IMG/VR virus record: IMGVR_UViG_3300017605_000242
Coordinates: 1-54,028 of that record
Direction: 5' to 3' (one strand)
Length of the DNA stretch: 54,028 bases
Source: a virus
Part shown: positions 25,083 through 32,624 of the stretch, one piece after another
How the letters are laid out: each line of letters begins with the position of its first letter
Numbering within the stretch: position 1 is the stretch's first letter
Notes under the pieces: model-generated
Database searches by the model: none
Told to the model about the DNA's origin: nothing
What the model saw: the letters and a program-made list of their open reading frames with translations, nothing else
Program-made: the position numbers and the translations under genes

Positions 25083-26416
25083 TTGGGAGTTCCTTCCGTG
25101 GGCTGTGGCGCTTCTGGCGCTGGTGCCTGTGGCGCTGGCGCTGGCTTAATGCTGGCCACAGTAACCGCGATAGGCTCACCCTTCGTGTCAAGCGGTCCAA
25201 GGCTCGTGAGCGGAGTAGAACCACGCCGGTTCAGGCCAAGCTCATCAAACTCTTGAATCTGGCTCTGAGTGAACGGAGTCCTGTTATCCAGAAGCCTTGC
25301 TTCGGACGGTGCCAGGGTGCGCGAATCGATCTGAGTCTGAATCATCTGAGCCCGCGTCTGTGGGTCCATTCGCAAGAGCGCATCTGTGTTCATCTTCACA
25401 AAGCGTGGCCGTGGTAGAAGCTGGCTGAAGGCCAGTTCACGCCTGGCGATAGCCGGGCCAAGATGCATGATCAGGAATTGAAGGTTCCGCTGAGTGATGT
25501 TGGCATAAGTAACGTTCTGGCCACTTACAGCCGCGTCAATCAGATCGGCGGGAACACCAAAGAACCTGGCCACGTCAACATGGCTGTAGTTCTGTGCTTC
25601 CATCCAATCGGCCGAAGCCGACTGAGCCTGAAGAAGGTCATATTCCCAGTCATTGCCGTGAACAAAAGGCTCATCAGCCGCACGTGAAGCCCGCCAAGCC
25701 TCTTTGACCGTGAGTGCTTCACGCTGATTCAGCTTCTTAGCCGTGTTCTTCAGCCTGGCTCGTGGCGTAGCGCCACCGACAAACCAGTCAGTTGCAAATT
25801 GCTGAACAGACTGATACTGGCCAAGAACGTAAGCCGCGTGAGCCACAGGTGACAGGCCAAGGTCAAGACCGCTGACCGTGTATTGCTTCTCATGCCACAC
25901 ATCGTCAGGGCTGTAAAGCTGGCCAGCAATACGGTACTTGTATAGCTTGCCGTCACGGTAGACCAGTGAACAATGAGCTGACGGATACAGATCAATTACC
26001 GAAGGGTAGTTATCAACCGCGTTGCGCTCAAGAATCAGGCCAATCGAATTCCCAGTTCGGTCAAGCTCGATCTGACTCGAATAGCGCCATTCCATGAAGC
26101 CAGGTGATTGCATGAAAGGTGACAATCCAGCATCGATCTGGATTGTCTCACCGTTCAGAACCACCTTACGGAATCCGTCAATCGGAAGAGTGGACATAAG
26201 GTCAGCGCGAAGGCGAAGAGCCGCCCAGACCGCGCTATTCCGCATGGCCGTGTTAGCGTCAACGTACGGATAGCCTGAGCTTCCGCCAGTTGTGCGCCGT
26301 GGGATTAGGTCTGTCGGGTAGCTGATTCCCCAATACCGGAGATTGGGCCGCAGCAAAGCGCGCACACGATCAGAAATTGATACCCGCATCGCGTAGCGCC
26401 GCCTTCCCGGTATCAT
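25079..26416 (-). CDS. Portal protein, HK97 family
   Basis: 445 residues with the SPP1/HK97 portal landmarks: AVWAALRLRADLMSTLPIDG, ELDRTGNSIGLILERN, SPDDVWHEKQYTVSGLDLGL, and FFGVPADLIDAAVSGQNVTY. It ends in a proline/alanine tail. Forms the dodecameric DNA gate. Overlaps terminase by 47 bases. Confidence 0.92.
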   Translation of the reverse strand: MIPGRRRYAMRVSISDRVRALLRPNLRYWGISYPTDLIPRRTTGGSSGYPYVDANTAMRNSAVWAALRLRADLMSTLPIDGFRKVVLNGETIQIDAGLSPFMQSPGFMEWRYSSQIELDRTGNSIGLILERNAVDNYPSVIDLYPSAHCSLVYRDGKLYKYRIAGQLYSPDDVWHEKQYTVSGLDLGLSPVAHAAYVLGQYQSVQQFATDWFVGGATPRARLKNTAKKLNQREALTVKEAWRASRAADEPFVHGNDWEYDLLQAQSASADWMEAQNYSHVDVARFFGVPADLIDAAVSGQNVTYANITQRNLQFLIMHLGPAIARRELAFSQLLPRPRFVKMNTDALLRMDPQTRAQMIQTQIDSRTLAPSEARLLDNRTPFTQSQIQEFDELGLNRRGSTPLTSLGPLDTKGEPIAVTVASIKPAPAPQAPAPEAPQPTEGTPK

Positions 26417-28025
26417 CGATCAGTTCTTCGTCATAAAGCCGCCTGAGATCATCAGGGCCATAGACGCCAATCCGGTATAGCCGCTTAATCTCAGCTAGAT
26501 CGAAGTGAACCGATTCGGTAGCGTCATAATCCTCTTCCACGCCAAACCTCAGATATCCGTAATAGGCGAAGGCCGCTGACATCGTTGGTGACTGGTCAAC
26601 CGCGCTGTTAAGCCGATCGAATGCCCATGATTCGCTGAGCTTACGCTTGTCCACAGCGGCCAGGGCCGCGCGTAGGTTGCTCTGGTTGTAGTGCCTGATC
26701 AGATCATCCCTGAAGCCGTCATAGAACTGGCCTGACGCTTCCGCCACTTGCTGAGCGCCGATTGTCTCAAGCGGTATGCCCGCACGTTCTAGCTCAGTGA
26801 TCACGGTGTTAGTGGCCGCGCGCTTGTCTATGATCCAAACCTTCGGTTGCCACTTCGTGTTAATGGCCTGAACACGATCCACAAGCCATTTGGTGCCTTC
26901 CCGATGCTCGATCACCTGAACGCCTATGAAGCCGTCTGGCCTCTTACCGCAAACGCTGATAGCCGCTGAGCTTCGGTCAGGTGCCACTTCGATAGCGAAG
27001 ACTGGTGCCATCACACGTGGTGGCTGGTCTGTCTTGTCCGCTGTGGCTTCAAACCACTTCTTAGTGATCACAAGCCAGGCGTCTAGTGGTGCCGGGTAAA
27101 CGCCTACACCTAGAATTTCCTTCTCAAACTGGTACTTGGACAAGCCTTCGCGCTCAGCTTCGATAGCATCTGGTGAGCGCCGAATGTTGTAAGAAGGATT
27201 AGCCCTGGCTACGGCAATCTCTGAATCAGGATCATCGTGTTCAGTACAGAATGCCGTACAATCCTCTTCGTGCCAGTTGATAGACCATTCGGCAAAGTAA
27301 AGCCTGCCAGGTGGCCGCTCACCGTTGGCCGCAGCCACGCCACGCCTACGCACAAGCGCTAGCTGTTCCGAGTGAGCTTCGCCAGCCGATCCCGCGTAGA
27401 AGACCTGTGGGTTAGGCCGCGCACCGAGCGCGGGAAGGCTTGAGCCAACCTGAGCCGTCTTCAGCGTCATGTCTTCGTCATACGCCAGGAAGTCACCAGT
27501 AAAGCCACGGCCAGAGCTTCCCGTTCGGGCTATGAAGATCAGCCGCGAAGACTCTTGCCTGAGAACCTGATTCCCGCCAGCGCCAAGGATCACCGTAGGG
27601 CCAGGCTTGAGCTGTATGAATTCACGGCCATAGGCTGAGCTGTGACGGATTACCTTACGGCTCAGATCAGGCGTGTTGCTGATAAGTGACCAGACGCGCT
27701 GATAATGCTCAGAAGCCGTCTTGTGCTCGTGAGCCGTGTGAATAAGTAGCCGATCCGTTCGGATCATGTATAGGCCAGCTATTTCACGAGCCTCAAGAAT
27801 CGAGCCCTTACCATTCTGACGGCTTACCAGAACCTTGACTTCAAACGCGCTCCATTTACCGTCTTCACGAAGACCCATGGAATTGATGAGCACGCGCTGT
27901 TGCCACGGATCGAGATCAAGGCCAGCGTAAGAAGCTAGCTGAATAGCGTCTTCACCACGGGAACTAACGAAAGTGGGTATTGACTCGATGCGCGGAATCT
28001 GGAAGCCGATTAGCTTATCAGCCAT
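26370..28025 (-). CDS. terL: Terminase large subunit
   Basis: 551 residues. Walker A-like VSRQNGKGSI at about 67-76, Walker B region DFLAYDEDMTLK at about 178-189, and a C-terminal nuclease domain with VFAIEVAPDRSSAAISVCGK and KVWIIDKRAAT acidic positions. It cuts and pumps DNA into the prohead together with the small subunit encoded four bases upstream. Confidence 0.93.
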   Translation of the reverse strand: MADKLIGFQIPRIESIPTFVSSRGEDAIQLASYAGLDLDPWQQRVLINSMGLREDGKWSAFEVKVLVSRQNGKGSILEAREIAGLYMIRTDRLLIHTAHEHKTASEHYQRVWSLISNTPDLSRKVIRHSSAYGREFIQLKPGPTVILGAGGNQVLRQESSRLIFIARTGSSGRGFTGDFLAYDEDMTLKTAQVGSSLPALGARPNPQVFYAGSAGEAHSEQLALVRRRGVAAANGERPPGRLYFAEWSINWHEEDCTAFCTEHDDPDSEIAVARANPSYNIRRSPDAIEAEREGLSKYQFEKEILGVGVYPAPLDAWLVITKKWFEATADKTDQPPRVMAPVFAIEVAPDRSSAAISVCGKRPDGFIGVQVIEHREGTKWLVDRVQAINTKWQPKVWIIDKRAATNTVITELERAGIPLETIGAQQVAEASGQFYDGFRDDLIRHYNQSNLRAALAAVDKRKLSESWAFDRLNSAVDQSPTMSAAFAYYGYLRFGVEEDYDATESVHFDLAEIKRLYRIGVYGPDDLRRLYDEELIDDTGKAALRDAGINF

Positions 28026-28028
28026 CGG

Positions 28029-28277
28029 TTACCCATCTATCAGTTTGTCAATTCCGCTCTTGTTTTCCTGTTCACGCGGTTGTGTGTTCACGTCTTCAAG
28101 AGCCTGACGCAATTGTGCGCTAATCGCACCCAAACTACGATCATCCACGCCTTTATCAAGGCGTTGCGCCAGAAGAATCGAGATCAATTCTGGTGCTGTC
28201 TTAGGCTCTTCTACGCCAAGACGCCTGAGTGTTTCCCTAACGCCGTCTTCGATCGAAGGGCCGTCTGTTCCGGCCAT
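28029..28277 (-). CDS. Probable small terminase subunit, 82 aa
   Basis: Helical protein (GVRETLRRLGVEEPKTAPEL, SLGAISAQLRQALEDVNTQ) immediately before terL. Short for a terminase small subunit, but many actinophages encode an equally short protein here. Assigned from position and helical content. Confidence 0.55.
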   Translation of the reverse strand: MAGTDGPSIEDGVRETLRRLGVEEPKTAPELISILLAQRLDKGVDDRSLGAISAQLRQALEDVNTQPREQENKSGIDKLIDG

Positions 28278-28280
28278 GGC

Positions 28281-28415
28281 TCAGAATCGGCCAGTAAGAG
28301 CGCAAACGAGCAACACGACGATGATCAGGATCAGTACCCACCAGAGCGCGTGGAACGCGAAGCCGAAGCCGCCGAAGAGCAAGAGAAGCAAGAGCAAGAC
28401 GATTAGCAACAGCAT
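28281..28415 (-). CDS. Very hydrophobic mini-protein, 44 aa
   Basis: Starts at ATG 28415, stops TGA at 28281. Almost entirely hydrophobic: a leucine run, a GGFGFAFHALWW turn, and a second helix (LILIIVVLLVCAL). It resembles small hydrophobic proteins common in Streptomyces chromosomes. It sits between an endonuclease and the small terminase gene. Confidence 0.6.
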   Translation of the reverse strand: MLLLIVLLLLLLLFGGFGFAFHALWWVLILIIVVLLVCALTGRF

Positions 28416-28419
28416 TGGA

Positions 28420-28707
28420 TTAGTCACCCTTCGGCAAGATGTCAGTTCGCTTCAGATACTCGATGGCCTTCAGGAGAAGGTTCACATCGTCATACGCAAA
28501 GCCAAGCAATGTATTACAGGTGCCGTGAAGAACGCCGCGATCACAGAGCCCGCAAGCTTGAGCAACAGGCATGTTGCAACAGTCGTGATCGTGATCAAGA
28601 AACGATTCTTCAAAGTCCAGCGGAAGGCCGCAGAGTGAGCACTTCCCGCCCTGAATCTTCCAGAGCTTCAGCTTCCTGACCTTGACGGGAAGCCTACGGT
28701 TGCGCAT
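28420..28707 (-). CDS. Endonuclease VII-like HNH nuclease
   Basis: 95 residues: CSLCGLPL...FLDHDHDCCN...CDRGVLHGTCNTLLGF, the zinc C-x2-C pairs and DHDH/ VLHGxCN signature of the recombination endonuclease VII family. Likely resolves branched DNA before packaging, consistent with its place next to the terminases. Overlaps the upstream membrane protein gene by 40 bases. Confidence 0.85.
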   Translation of the reverse strand: MRNRRLPVKVRKLKLWKIQGGKCSLCGLPLDFEESFLDHDHDCCNMPVAQACGLCDRGVLHGTCNTLLGFAYDDVNLLLKAIEYLKRTDILPKGD

Positions 28708-29135
28708 AACATCACATCCGCGTCTGTGCTCTTATTCTCACGCTGGCCGGGCCGCCTTACTCGTGGCCAGGTGGCCGCGTAGAAACACATAAGGGCAATG
28801 CCAACCCAGCTCATAGCCGCCGTCCACCCAAAGGGATTAGCCCAGAATACGGCCAGCAAACCCGCCCAGAAGAACGCCACGGCAACGCTGGTTGCATAAG
28901 GAACCTTTGACCAGCGGAAGATGATTCCAAGGAAGGCGATTAGCGCCGCGCCGATGAACATATACCCGAATAGGTGAACGGGAAGATCAAGCGCGTTATT
29001 GAAGGTTGGCTCGTATCCGGCCAGAAGGCCAGCGCCGTAGAACAGCGCCGTAATGGCGAAGATCAGTAGCAAGCCGCTACGCCGTCCAACGTGGCTCACC
29101 ACGTAGTCTCGTAGCCGCCTCAGTCGTGTTTTCAC
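28668..29135 (-). CDS. Membrane protein, 155 aa, four helices
   Basis: GTG start with GAGAGG upstream. Helices around residues 19-40, 52-72, 80-98 and 103-120, basic N-terminus and C-terminus. Function unknown. A 7-bp hairpin (29152-29169, GACGTGTGTACGTC core) lies just before the ribosome site. Confidence 0.65.
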   Translation of the reverse strand: MKTRLRRLRDYVVSHVGRRSGLLLIFAITALFYGAGLLAGYEPTFNNALDLPVHLFGYMFIGAALIAFLGIIFRWSKVPYATSVAVAFFWAGLLAVFWANPFGWTAAMSWVGIALMCFYAATWPRVRRPGQRENKSTDADVMLCATVGFPSRSGS

Positions 29136-29281
29136 GCTTCAGCCTCTCAGGAGACGTGTGTACGTCTCTAAGTCGGTGAGCGTGGCGCTCAGGGCCGTAC
29201 AAGGTGTGATCTGTGGTCACTATGGGTCTATAGAAAATCAGGTCACGACGCGGCGGTGTTGAGCTGGCCATCCTAAAGATG

Positions 29282-29318
29282 CAGGTCAGAGGCTTGGAAG
29301 AGTTTCCGCAGGTCAGAG
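29282..29318 (+). promoter_or_regulatory. Two CAGGTCAGAG motifs
   Basis: Direct copies of CAGGTCAGAG at 29282-29291 and 29309-29318, 27 bases apart, in the gap between the HNH gene and the downstream membrane protein gene. The second has the extended form TTTCCGCAGGTCAGAGC shared with 53199-53215. Confidence 0.5.
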
Positions 29319-29331
29319 CGCTGTGGAGTCC

Positions 29332-29616
29332 CTACCACTGTGGGAGTCTTCTACGTTGCTGACCGTTACGCCGCTTAGGTGATCGATTCCCTATCCTGCC
29401 ACCATGCCTAGAGTTACAGGAATTATGCGATAGTTTTCTAGGGGAATTAGCGCCACCTTTAACCACTGGTATCACGTGGTCAAGGTCTAGTCTCTGCCAT
29501 CGGTACATAGGACGGCCACACCTGAAGCACGGTGTACCATTCACCATGTTAGCCTTGGCTTCGGCTCGTTCCTTTTGCCAGGCGTAAGTATTCCTTATGT
29601 CACCTGGCTTAGCCAT
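29332..29616 (-). CDS. HNH endonuclease, packaging-associated
   Basis: 94 residues: CFRCGRPM...LDLDHVIPVVKGGANS...LSHNSCNSRHGG, a complete HNH motif with zinc cysteines, and a very basic C-terminus. HNH proteins next to terminase genes assist DNA packaging in many siphoviruses, so that role is likely here. Confidence 0.82.
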   Translation of the reverse strand: MAKPGDIRNTYAWQKERAEAKANMVNGTPCFRCGRPMYRWQRLDLDHVIPVVKGGANSPRKLSHNSCNSRHGGRIGNRSPKRRNGQQRRRLPQW

Positions 29617-29623
29617 GGCCTGT

Positions 29624-30025
29624 CTATGCCTTACGGTAGAGCAACACCAACGCCGTACCGAACTGTGCTAGCGCCGCATCTGTGGTAATGGGTGGGGTTG
29701 TGTTCCCGCTGTAGGCATTACGTACATCCTGAGCCTGAACGAAGAACAGATGTCCCTGGCCATCAGATACTACGAACGCTTCAACAGTTGGCTGGCCTGT
29801 CACTGACCACACATCACCTTCAACAGGTGGCCAGTTGGCAGGCAAAGCCTGTGTTACCTGAATCCGTGGATCGTTCAGCGGAAGCCAGAATTCAAAGGTG
29901 TTGCCTGAGCCATCATCAGCCAATCGGAACAGGGCTGATGTGTTACCAGGATTCAGCGCTATCACTGTGGCATTGGGAAGGTTGATGGTGCAATGACTAC
30001 CAACCGAAGGAACTACAGCCATCAA
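29624..30025 (-). CDS. Hypothetical beta-rich protein, 133 aa
   Basis: Product MMAVVPSVGSHCTINLPNAT..., mostly beta strands (GNTFEFWLPLNDPRIQVTQ; EAFVVSDGQGHLFFVQAQDV). Overlaps the NlpC-like gene by four bases. Possibly a virion component; not recognised. Confidence 0.6.
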   Translation of the reverse strand: MMAVVPSVGSHCTINLPNATVIALNPGNTSALFRLADDGSGNTFEFWLPLNDPRIQVTQALPANWPPVEGDVWSVTGQPTVEAFVVSDGQGHLFFVQAQDVRNAYSGNTTPPITTDAALAQFGTALVLLYRKA

Positions 30026-30540
30026 CGCCTACCCTGAAGCAACATGTAGAGATCACCTGGCGTGACATAGCCAGGCCAACGGCCATCATTGAACAGGTGA
30101 ACGCCAGCGTCCTGATAGCACTGGTCTACAAGCTGGCTACAGATCATCCGCTTTGAGCTGGCAACGTAGCTCTTCAGTGCCGGGCCATGCGGAAGATGAA
30201 GAGTATGAGCCGCAATGGCGAAGTAATCCGCAGCGGAGTAAGGCGTACCCACATAGCCGATGGCCGCAGAGCGGATAGCCGCTCGATCAGGCTCGTTCAG
30301 GCTGAAGTGTCCAGAAGACCACAAGACGGCCGAAGGGTTGTAGTGGAAGTTTGTCCGCGTAGCTCCACGTGGCTCAGCTTCTACGATCTCACCATTACCG
30401 ATATAGACGAAGGCGTGTTCATAGTCAGCGTAACCGTCACCGTTAAGCCACTGGCCTAGACGGATCAGCTTCCCGCCACGGCCAGAGATCGTGACAAGGC
30501 CGAAGTCACCAGTCTTCACTGTTGACGGAACTTCGCTCAT
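30022..30540 (-). CDS. NlpC/P60-like (permuted, YiiX type) peptidase
   Basis: 172 residues. Order of motifs is GDFGLVTI..., YEHAFVYIGNGEIVEAEP, then C-terminal MICSQLVDQCYQDAGV, which puts the histidine before the cysteine as in permuted NlpC/P60 proteins of the YiiX/DUF830 kind. Such proteins hydrolyse wall peptides or amide bonds; its place far from the lysis cassette suggests a virion or host-modifying role. Confidence 0.7.
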   Translation of the reverse strand: MSEVPSTVKTGDFGLVTISGRGGKLIRLGQWLNGDGYADYEHAFVYIGNGEIVEAEPRGATRTNFHYNPSAVLWSSGHFSLNEPDRAAIRSAAIGYVGTPYSAADYFAIAAHTLHLPHGPALKSYVASSKRMICSQLVDQCYQDAGVHLFNDGRWPGYVTPGDLYMLLQGRR

Positions 30541-30788
30541 AGTGACCTAACCTCATAACCGTTGCTCACGAAGCTGAATTGATTCTCTCTGAAGTGATGA
30601 TCACAGAAGTAGAGCGGAAGCGTGATATAACCCTTTGGCACGAGCACGAGCCACATTGCATCGGCAACGTGGCACTTGTCACACTTCTGATCCGTGGAGT
30701 TTGTCAGAAGCGTATCGCCTGGCTGTTTCGTGGGTTGTGATGGTTTGGTCTGGCGATTCGGTGGACCGAACATGCCCATCGCTGGCAT
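30537..30788 (-). CDS. DUF7455-like zinc protein, 83 aa
   Basis: Proline/threonine-rich N-terminus, then CDKCHVADAMWLVL...LYFCDHHFREN. The C-x2-C plus C-x2-H arrangement and the FCxHHxREN ending match a small zinc-binding family common in actinobacteria and their phages. Start uncertain because the frame overlaps the previous gene by 110 bases; the conserved part begins only near residue 35. Confidence 0.6.
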   Translation of the reverse strand: MPAMGMFGPPNRQTKPSQPTKQPGDTLLTNSTDQKCDKCHVADAMWLVLVPKGYITLPLYFCDHHFRENQFSFVSNGYEVRSL

Positions 30789-30957
30789 CTTCCACCGTCC
30801 CTAGGAAGTCGCTAATCTCGATGCCCTGAATCTTGATCATGGGATTAACCATCGGACTAGTCCAGCCAGTAGAGACGTGACCAAACTTCCTAGCCGCTTC
30901 TACGAATTCCATCAGGACGTTAGAAGGCGAATCCGTCTGAATCATGATCACAGCCAT
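30679..30957 (-). CDS. Hypothetical protein, 92 aa
   Basis: First protein gene of the late operon after the tRNAs, with AAGGGAACTTAG just before the ATG. Product MAVIMIQTDSPSNVLMEFVE... has an N-terminal beta-alpha pattern and a charged end. The 110-base overlap with the DUF7455-like gene is unusually long, so one of the two starts may be wrong. Confidence 0.55.
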   Translation of the reverse strand: MAVIMIQTDSPSNVLMEFVEAARKFGHVSTGWTSPMVNPMIKIQGIEISDFLGTVEDASDGHVRSTESPDQTITTHETARRYASDKLHGSEV

Positions 30958-30971
30958 CTAAGTTCCCTTCG

Positions 30972-31044
30972 CTGGCTAGACTGGAATCGAACCAGTAACC
31001 CGCACCTTAACAGGGTGACGCTCTGCCTATTGAGCTACTAGCCA
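30972..31044 (-). tRNA. tRNA-Asn(GUU)
   Basis: 73 nt, - strand. Perfect 7-bp acceptor TGGCTAG / CTAGCCA with G73; D-stem GCTC/GAGC; anticodon loop CTGTTAA giving GUU; T-arm ACTGG TTCGATT CCAGT. The top pair of the anticodon stem is T:C. CCA is not encoded (CGA follows). Confidence 0.92.
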
Positions 31045-31123
31045 CCGTGGTTTACCAGATTATGCCACTGAATCCGCTTCGCAAGCTTTTGCATCGGTAT
31101 GTGGTCTTAATCTGGCTAAGTTG

Positions 31124-31188
31124 TGTCCATTGGCGCTAGCATCCCAATACTCAGGCTTTTGGCCGTCACAGCGTCGGACCAATGGACA
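31124..31188. repeat. 10-bp inverted repeat around a 45-base spacer
   Basis: TGTCCATTGG at 31124-31133 and its exact complement CCAATGGACA at 31179-31188, between the two tRNAs. On the - strand transcript it could fold between tRNA-Met and tRNA-Asn and may guide processing, or it may be an operator pair. Confidence 0.6.
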
Positions 31189-31197
31189 AATGAAGGC

Positions 31198-31218
31198 GAA
31201 TTGTCTTCATGACAATTC
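31198..31218. repeat. Palindrome GAATTGTC / GACAATTC
   Basis: 8-bp perfect inverted repeat with loop TTCAT, five bases from the 3' end of tRNA-Met. Its half-site AATTGTC recurs in the palindrome at 31618-31637. Confidence 0.6.
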
Positions 31219-31223
31219 ACTAG

Positions 31224-31297
31224 TAGCGGAGACGGGATTTGAACCCGTGGCCTCTGGATTATGAGTCCAGCGATCTACCGAACTGATCTACTCCGCG
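31224..31297 (-). tRNA. tRNA-Met(CAU), elongator type
   Basis: 74 nt, - strand. Anticodon arm CTGGA CTCATAA TCCAG (CAU); D-arm GATC...GATC; T-arm ACGGG TTCAAAT CCCGT; six good acceptor pairs with C1:U72 unpaired at the end; A73. The anticodon stem lacks the three G:C pairs of initiator tRNA, so elongator Met (or Ile2 with modified C34) is likelier. CCA not encoded (CTA). Confidence 0.88.
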
Positions 31298-31617
31298 TCG
31301 GCTCTGGCTGAACCCCTACAGCCAGGGTTAGAGCGCAATCAGCGGCCAGTGATCCACACCAGCCAGGGTTTGCTGTGTCTGGCCTTATACGAGCTATTAC
31401 CAGAACTGGTTAATCACTGTGGTCAGTGTCTCGTTACCGCTCTTTAACGGTGCGGCTTACCGCTAGCTGGCGAAGGTCAGACCTGAATAGCGCTGAAGCT
31501 GATTCTGAAGGACTGACGTTTGGATTGTCAGCCAGTCTGAAGGATCAATGCCAGCTAAGTTGTGTAGTTGTCAGGTTGTTGAATTGAAGTTGTCAAGCTG
31601 AATTTGTTAGCTTAGAA

Positions 31618-31637
31618 GACAATTTTTAGAAATTGTC
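31618..31637. repeat. Palindrome GACAATTT / AAATTGTC
   Basis: Perfect 8-bp arms separated by TTAG. Shares the AATTGTC half with 31198-31218 and sits among scattered TTGTCA copies, so it is a likely operator. Confidence 0.6.
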
Positions 31638-31655
31638 GCTCTAGTTGTCAGAAGT

Positions 31656-31675
31656 TAGTTAACACCTGTTAACTA
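31656..31675. promoter_or_regulatory. 20-bp palindromic operator TAGTTAACA-CC-TGTTAACTA
   Basis: Perfect 9-bp arms around a CC centre. The length, two-base centre and GTTAAC core are typical of binding sites for dimeric helix-turn-helix repressors. No matching repressor gene is recognised in the window. Confidence 0.65.
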
Positions 31676-31698
31676 TCTTGTTTGTGCAGGTCGTGTAA

Positions 31699-31720
31699 GA
31701 GAATCGCGTTAGCGATTCTC
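31699..31720. terminator. Hairpin GAGAATCGC / GCGATTCTC
   Basis: Perfect 9-bp stem with loop GTTA. No T-run on either side, so it might be an RNA-processing hairpin or an operator rather than a terminator. Confidence 0.4.
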
Positions 31721-31762
31721 GCTTAGTTGGCTTTAACCTTAACTAACACACACAGTTACCTT

Positions 31763-31790
31763 AACCACTACGCTTACGCTACGTGGTTTT
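31763..31790 (+). terminator. Possible terminator hairpin
   Basis: AACCAC and GTGGTT arms with a partly paired middle (CGC-TTAC-GC) followed by TTTT. The 3x3 internal mismatch weakens the case. Confidence 0.35.
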
Positions 31791-31886
31791 ACTAAGCTAA
31801 CTTTGAAGCGTTGTAGGAGGGTTAACCTGTAGGGTGATATACCTACCCTGTACTTCTATGTCAGCTAGCGAATCGAATAATTCCAG

Positions 31887-31902
31887 TGTGATGTTGCTCA
31901 CA
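31887..31902. promoter_or_regulatory. CRP/GlxR-like site TGTGATGTTGCTCACA
   Basis: Perfect TGTGA-N6-TCACA, 129 bases upstream of the first early gene. One of five such sites, all in non-coding DNA; the second lies 54 bases downstream, about five helical turns. Confidence 0.7.
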
Positions 31903-31940
31903 AATTAAGTTACTGGCAAGTACCCACAGGTCAGAGCTTG

Positions 31941-31956
31941 TGTGATCTACGTCACA
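31941..31956. promoter_or_regulatory. CRP/GlxR-like site TGTGATCTACGTCACA
   Basis: Perfect TGTGA-N6-TCACA immediately after a CAGGTCAGAG motif (31927-31936) and 60 bases before the start of the first early gene, a normal distance for an activator or repressor site at its promoter. Confidence 0.72.
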
Positions 31957-32015
31957 TTGTAAGGATTGAGTGCCTTGACGACTTCAAGGCACCAACCAAG
32001 ACGAAGGGATTCATC

Positions 32016-32285
32016 ATGGCTGAATTCACAGTCAGTGATCAGGCCAAGGTTCTTCGGGCCATGGCAAAGCTAGGAACAGCCTTCATCAACGTGAAGCGCC
32101 ATTGCCCTTCGTGTGAAGGATGGGCTGACGCTGGCATGGTTCCCGTGCTTGGCCTAGCCCGCTGGTATGAAGGCGAATCGATTCAAGACGCCTTGCCTGA
32201 GCTGAGCGCCACAGCGCGCGAAGTCTTGCTCAGTGACCTGTGTGAAGTGTGTCAGGCTGACATCTTCACAGAAGAGGGTATGTAA
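32016..32285 (+). CDS. Zinc-binding hypothetical protein, 89 aa
   Basis: First gene of the right operon. ATG 32016 follows ACGAAGGGATTCATC; an upstream in-frame start at 31938 would cover the CRP-like site. Product has CPSCEGWADAG near residue 31 and CEVCQADIF near 76, a pair of C-x2-C knuckles expected to share one zinc. Unknown role, but its first position suggests immediate-early expression. Confidence 0.7.
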   Translation: MAEFTVSDQAKVLRAMAKLGTAFINVKRHCPSCEGWADAGMVPVLGLARWYEGESIQDALPELSATAREVLLSDLCEVCQADIFTEEGM

Positions 32286-32344
32286 ACAGTCCTACGCTCA
32301 CAGACCTTGAAGCAAGACCGATCAGCCAAACGGAGGTTAACACC

Positions 32345-32620
32345 ATGTCTCGAATCGTGATTCAGGCCGATGGCCTGGCCAACTCGATTCCGCTGAGCGC
32401 TAGCGTTCCTGGCGTTTGGATGGGAACGAGCCGCGCCGATCTCATGAAGGCCATCTTCAGCCTTGCCGCTGAGAAGGGCTTCAGCGTGGATGTGGAAGGC
32501 CAGCACTGGCCTACGCCAGAGGCAACGCCTGAAGTCATGAGGCTGGCTTCAAACAAGCTCAGCCGTGGACACAAGCCCGCCAGCCTACGCCGTAGGCATG
32601 GCCGACTGATCGGAGCGTGA
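32345..32620 (+). CDS. Hypothetical basic protein, 91 aa
   Basis: CGGAGGTTAACACC before the ATG is a strong ribosome site. Product starts MSRIVIQADGLANSIPLSAS and ends in a very basic LSRGHKPASLRRRHGRLIGA tail that suggests nucleic-acid binding. Not recognised. Confidence 0.65.
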   Translation: MSRIVIQADGLANSIPLSASVPGVWMGTSRADLMKAIFSLAAEKGFSVDVEGQHWPTPEATPEVMRLASNKLSRGHKPASLRRRHGRLIGA

Positions 32621-32624
32621 ACCG

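Larger units (their letters stand above)
31298..32015. promoter_or_regulatory. Divergent early/late control region
   Basis: 718 bases without a gene between the leftward late operon and the rightward early operon. It contains several TTGTC half-sites, the palindromes at 31618, 31656 and 31699, a possible terminator near 31763-31790, GTAGG-N8-CCTAC around 31830-31850, and two CRP-like sites. Both early and late promoters must lie here or nearby, although I cannot fix their -10 elements with confidence. Confidence 0.7.

Noticed and set aside
29077-29271. 64-codon - strand frame
   Set aside because: Overlaps the better supported membrane protein gene by 59 bases, has no ribosome site and an atypical composition.
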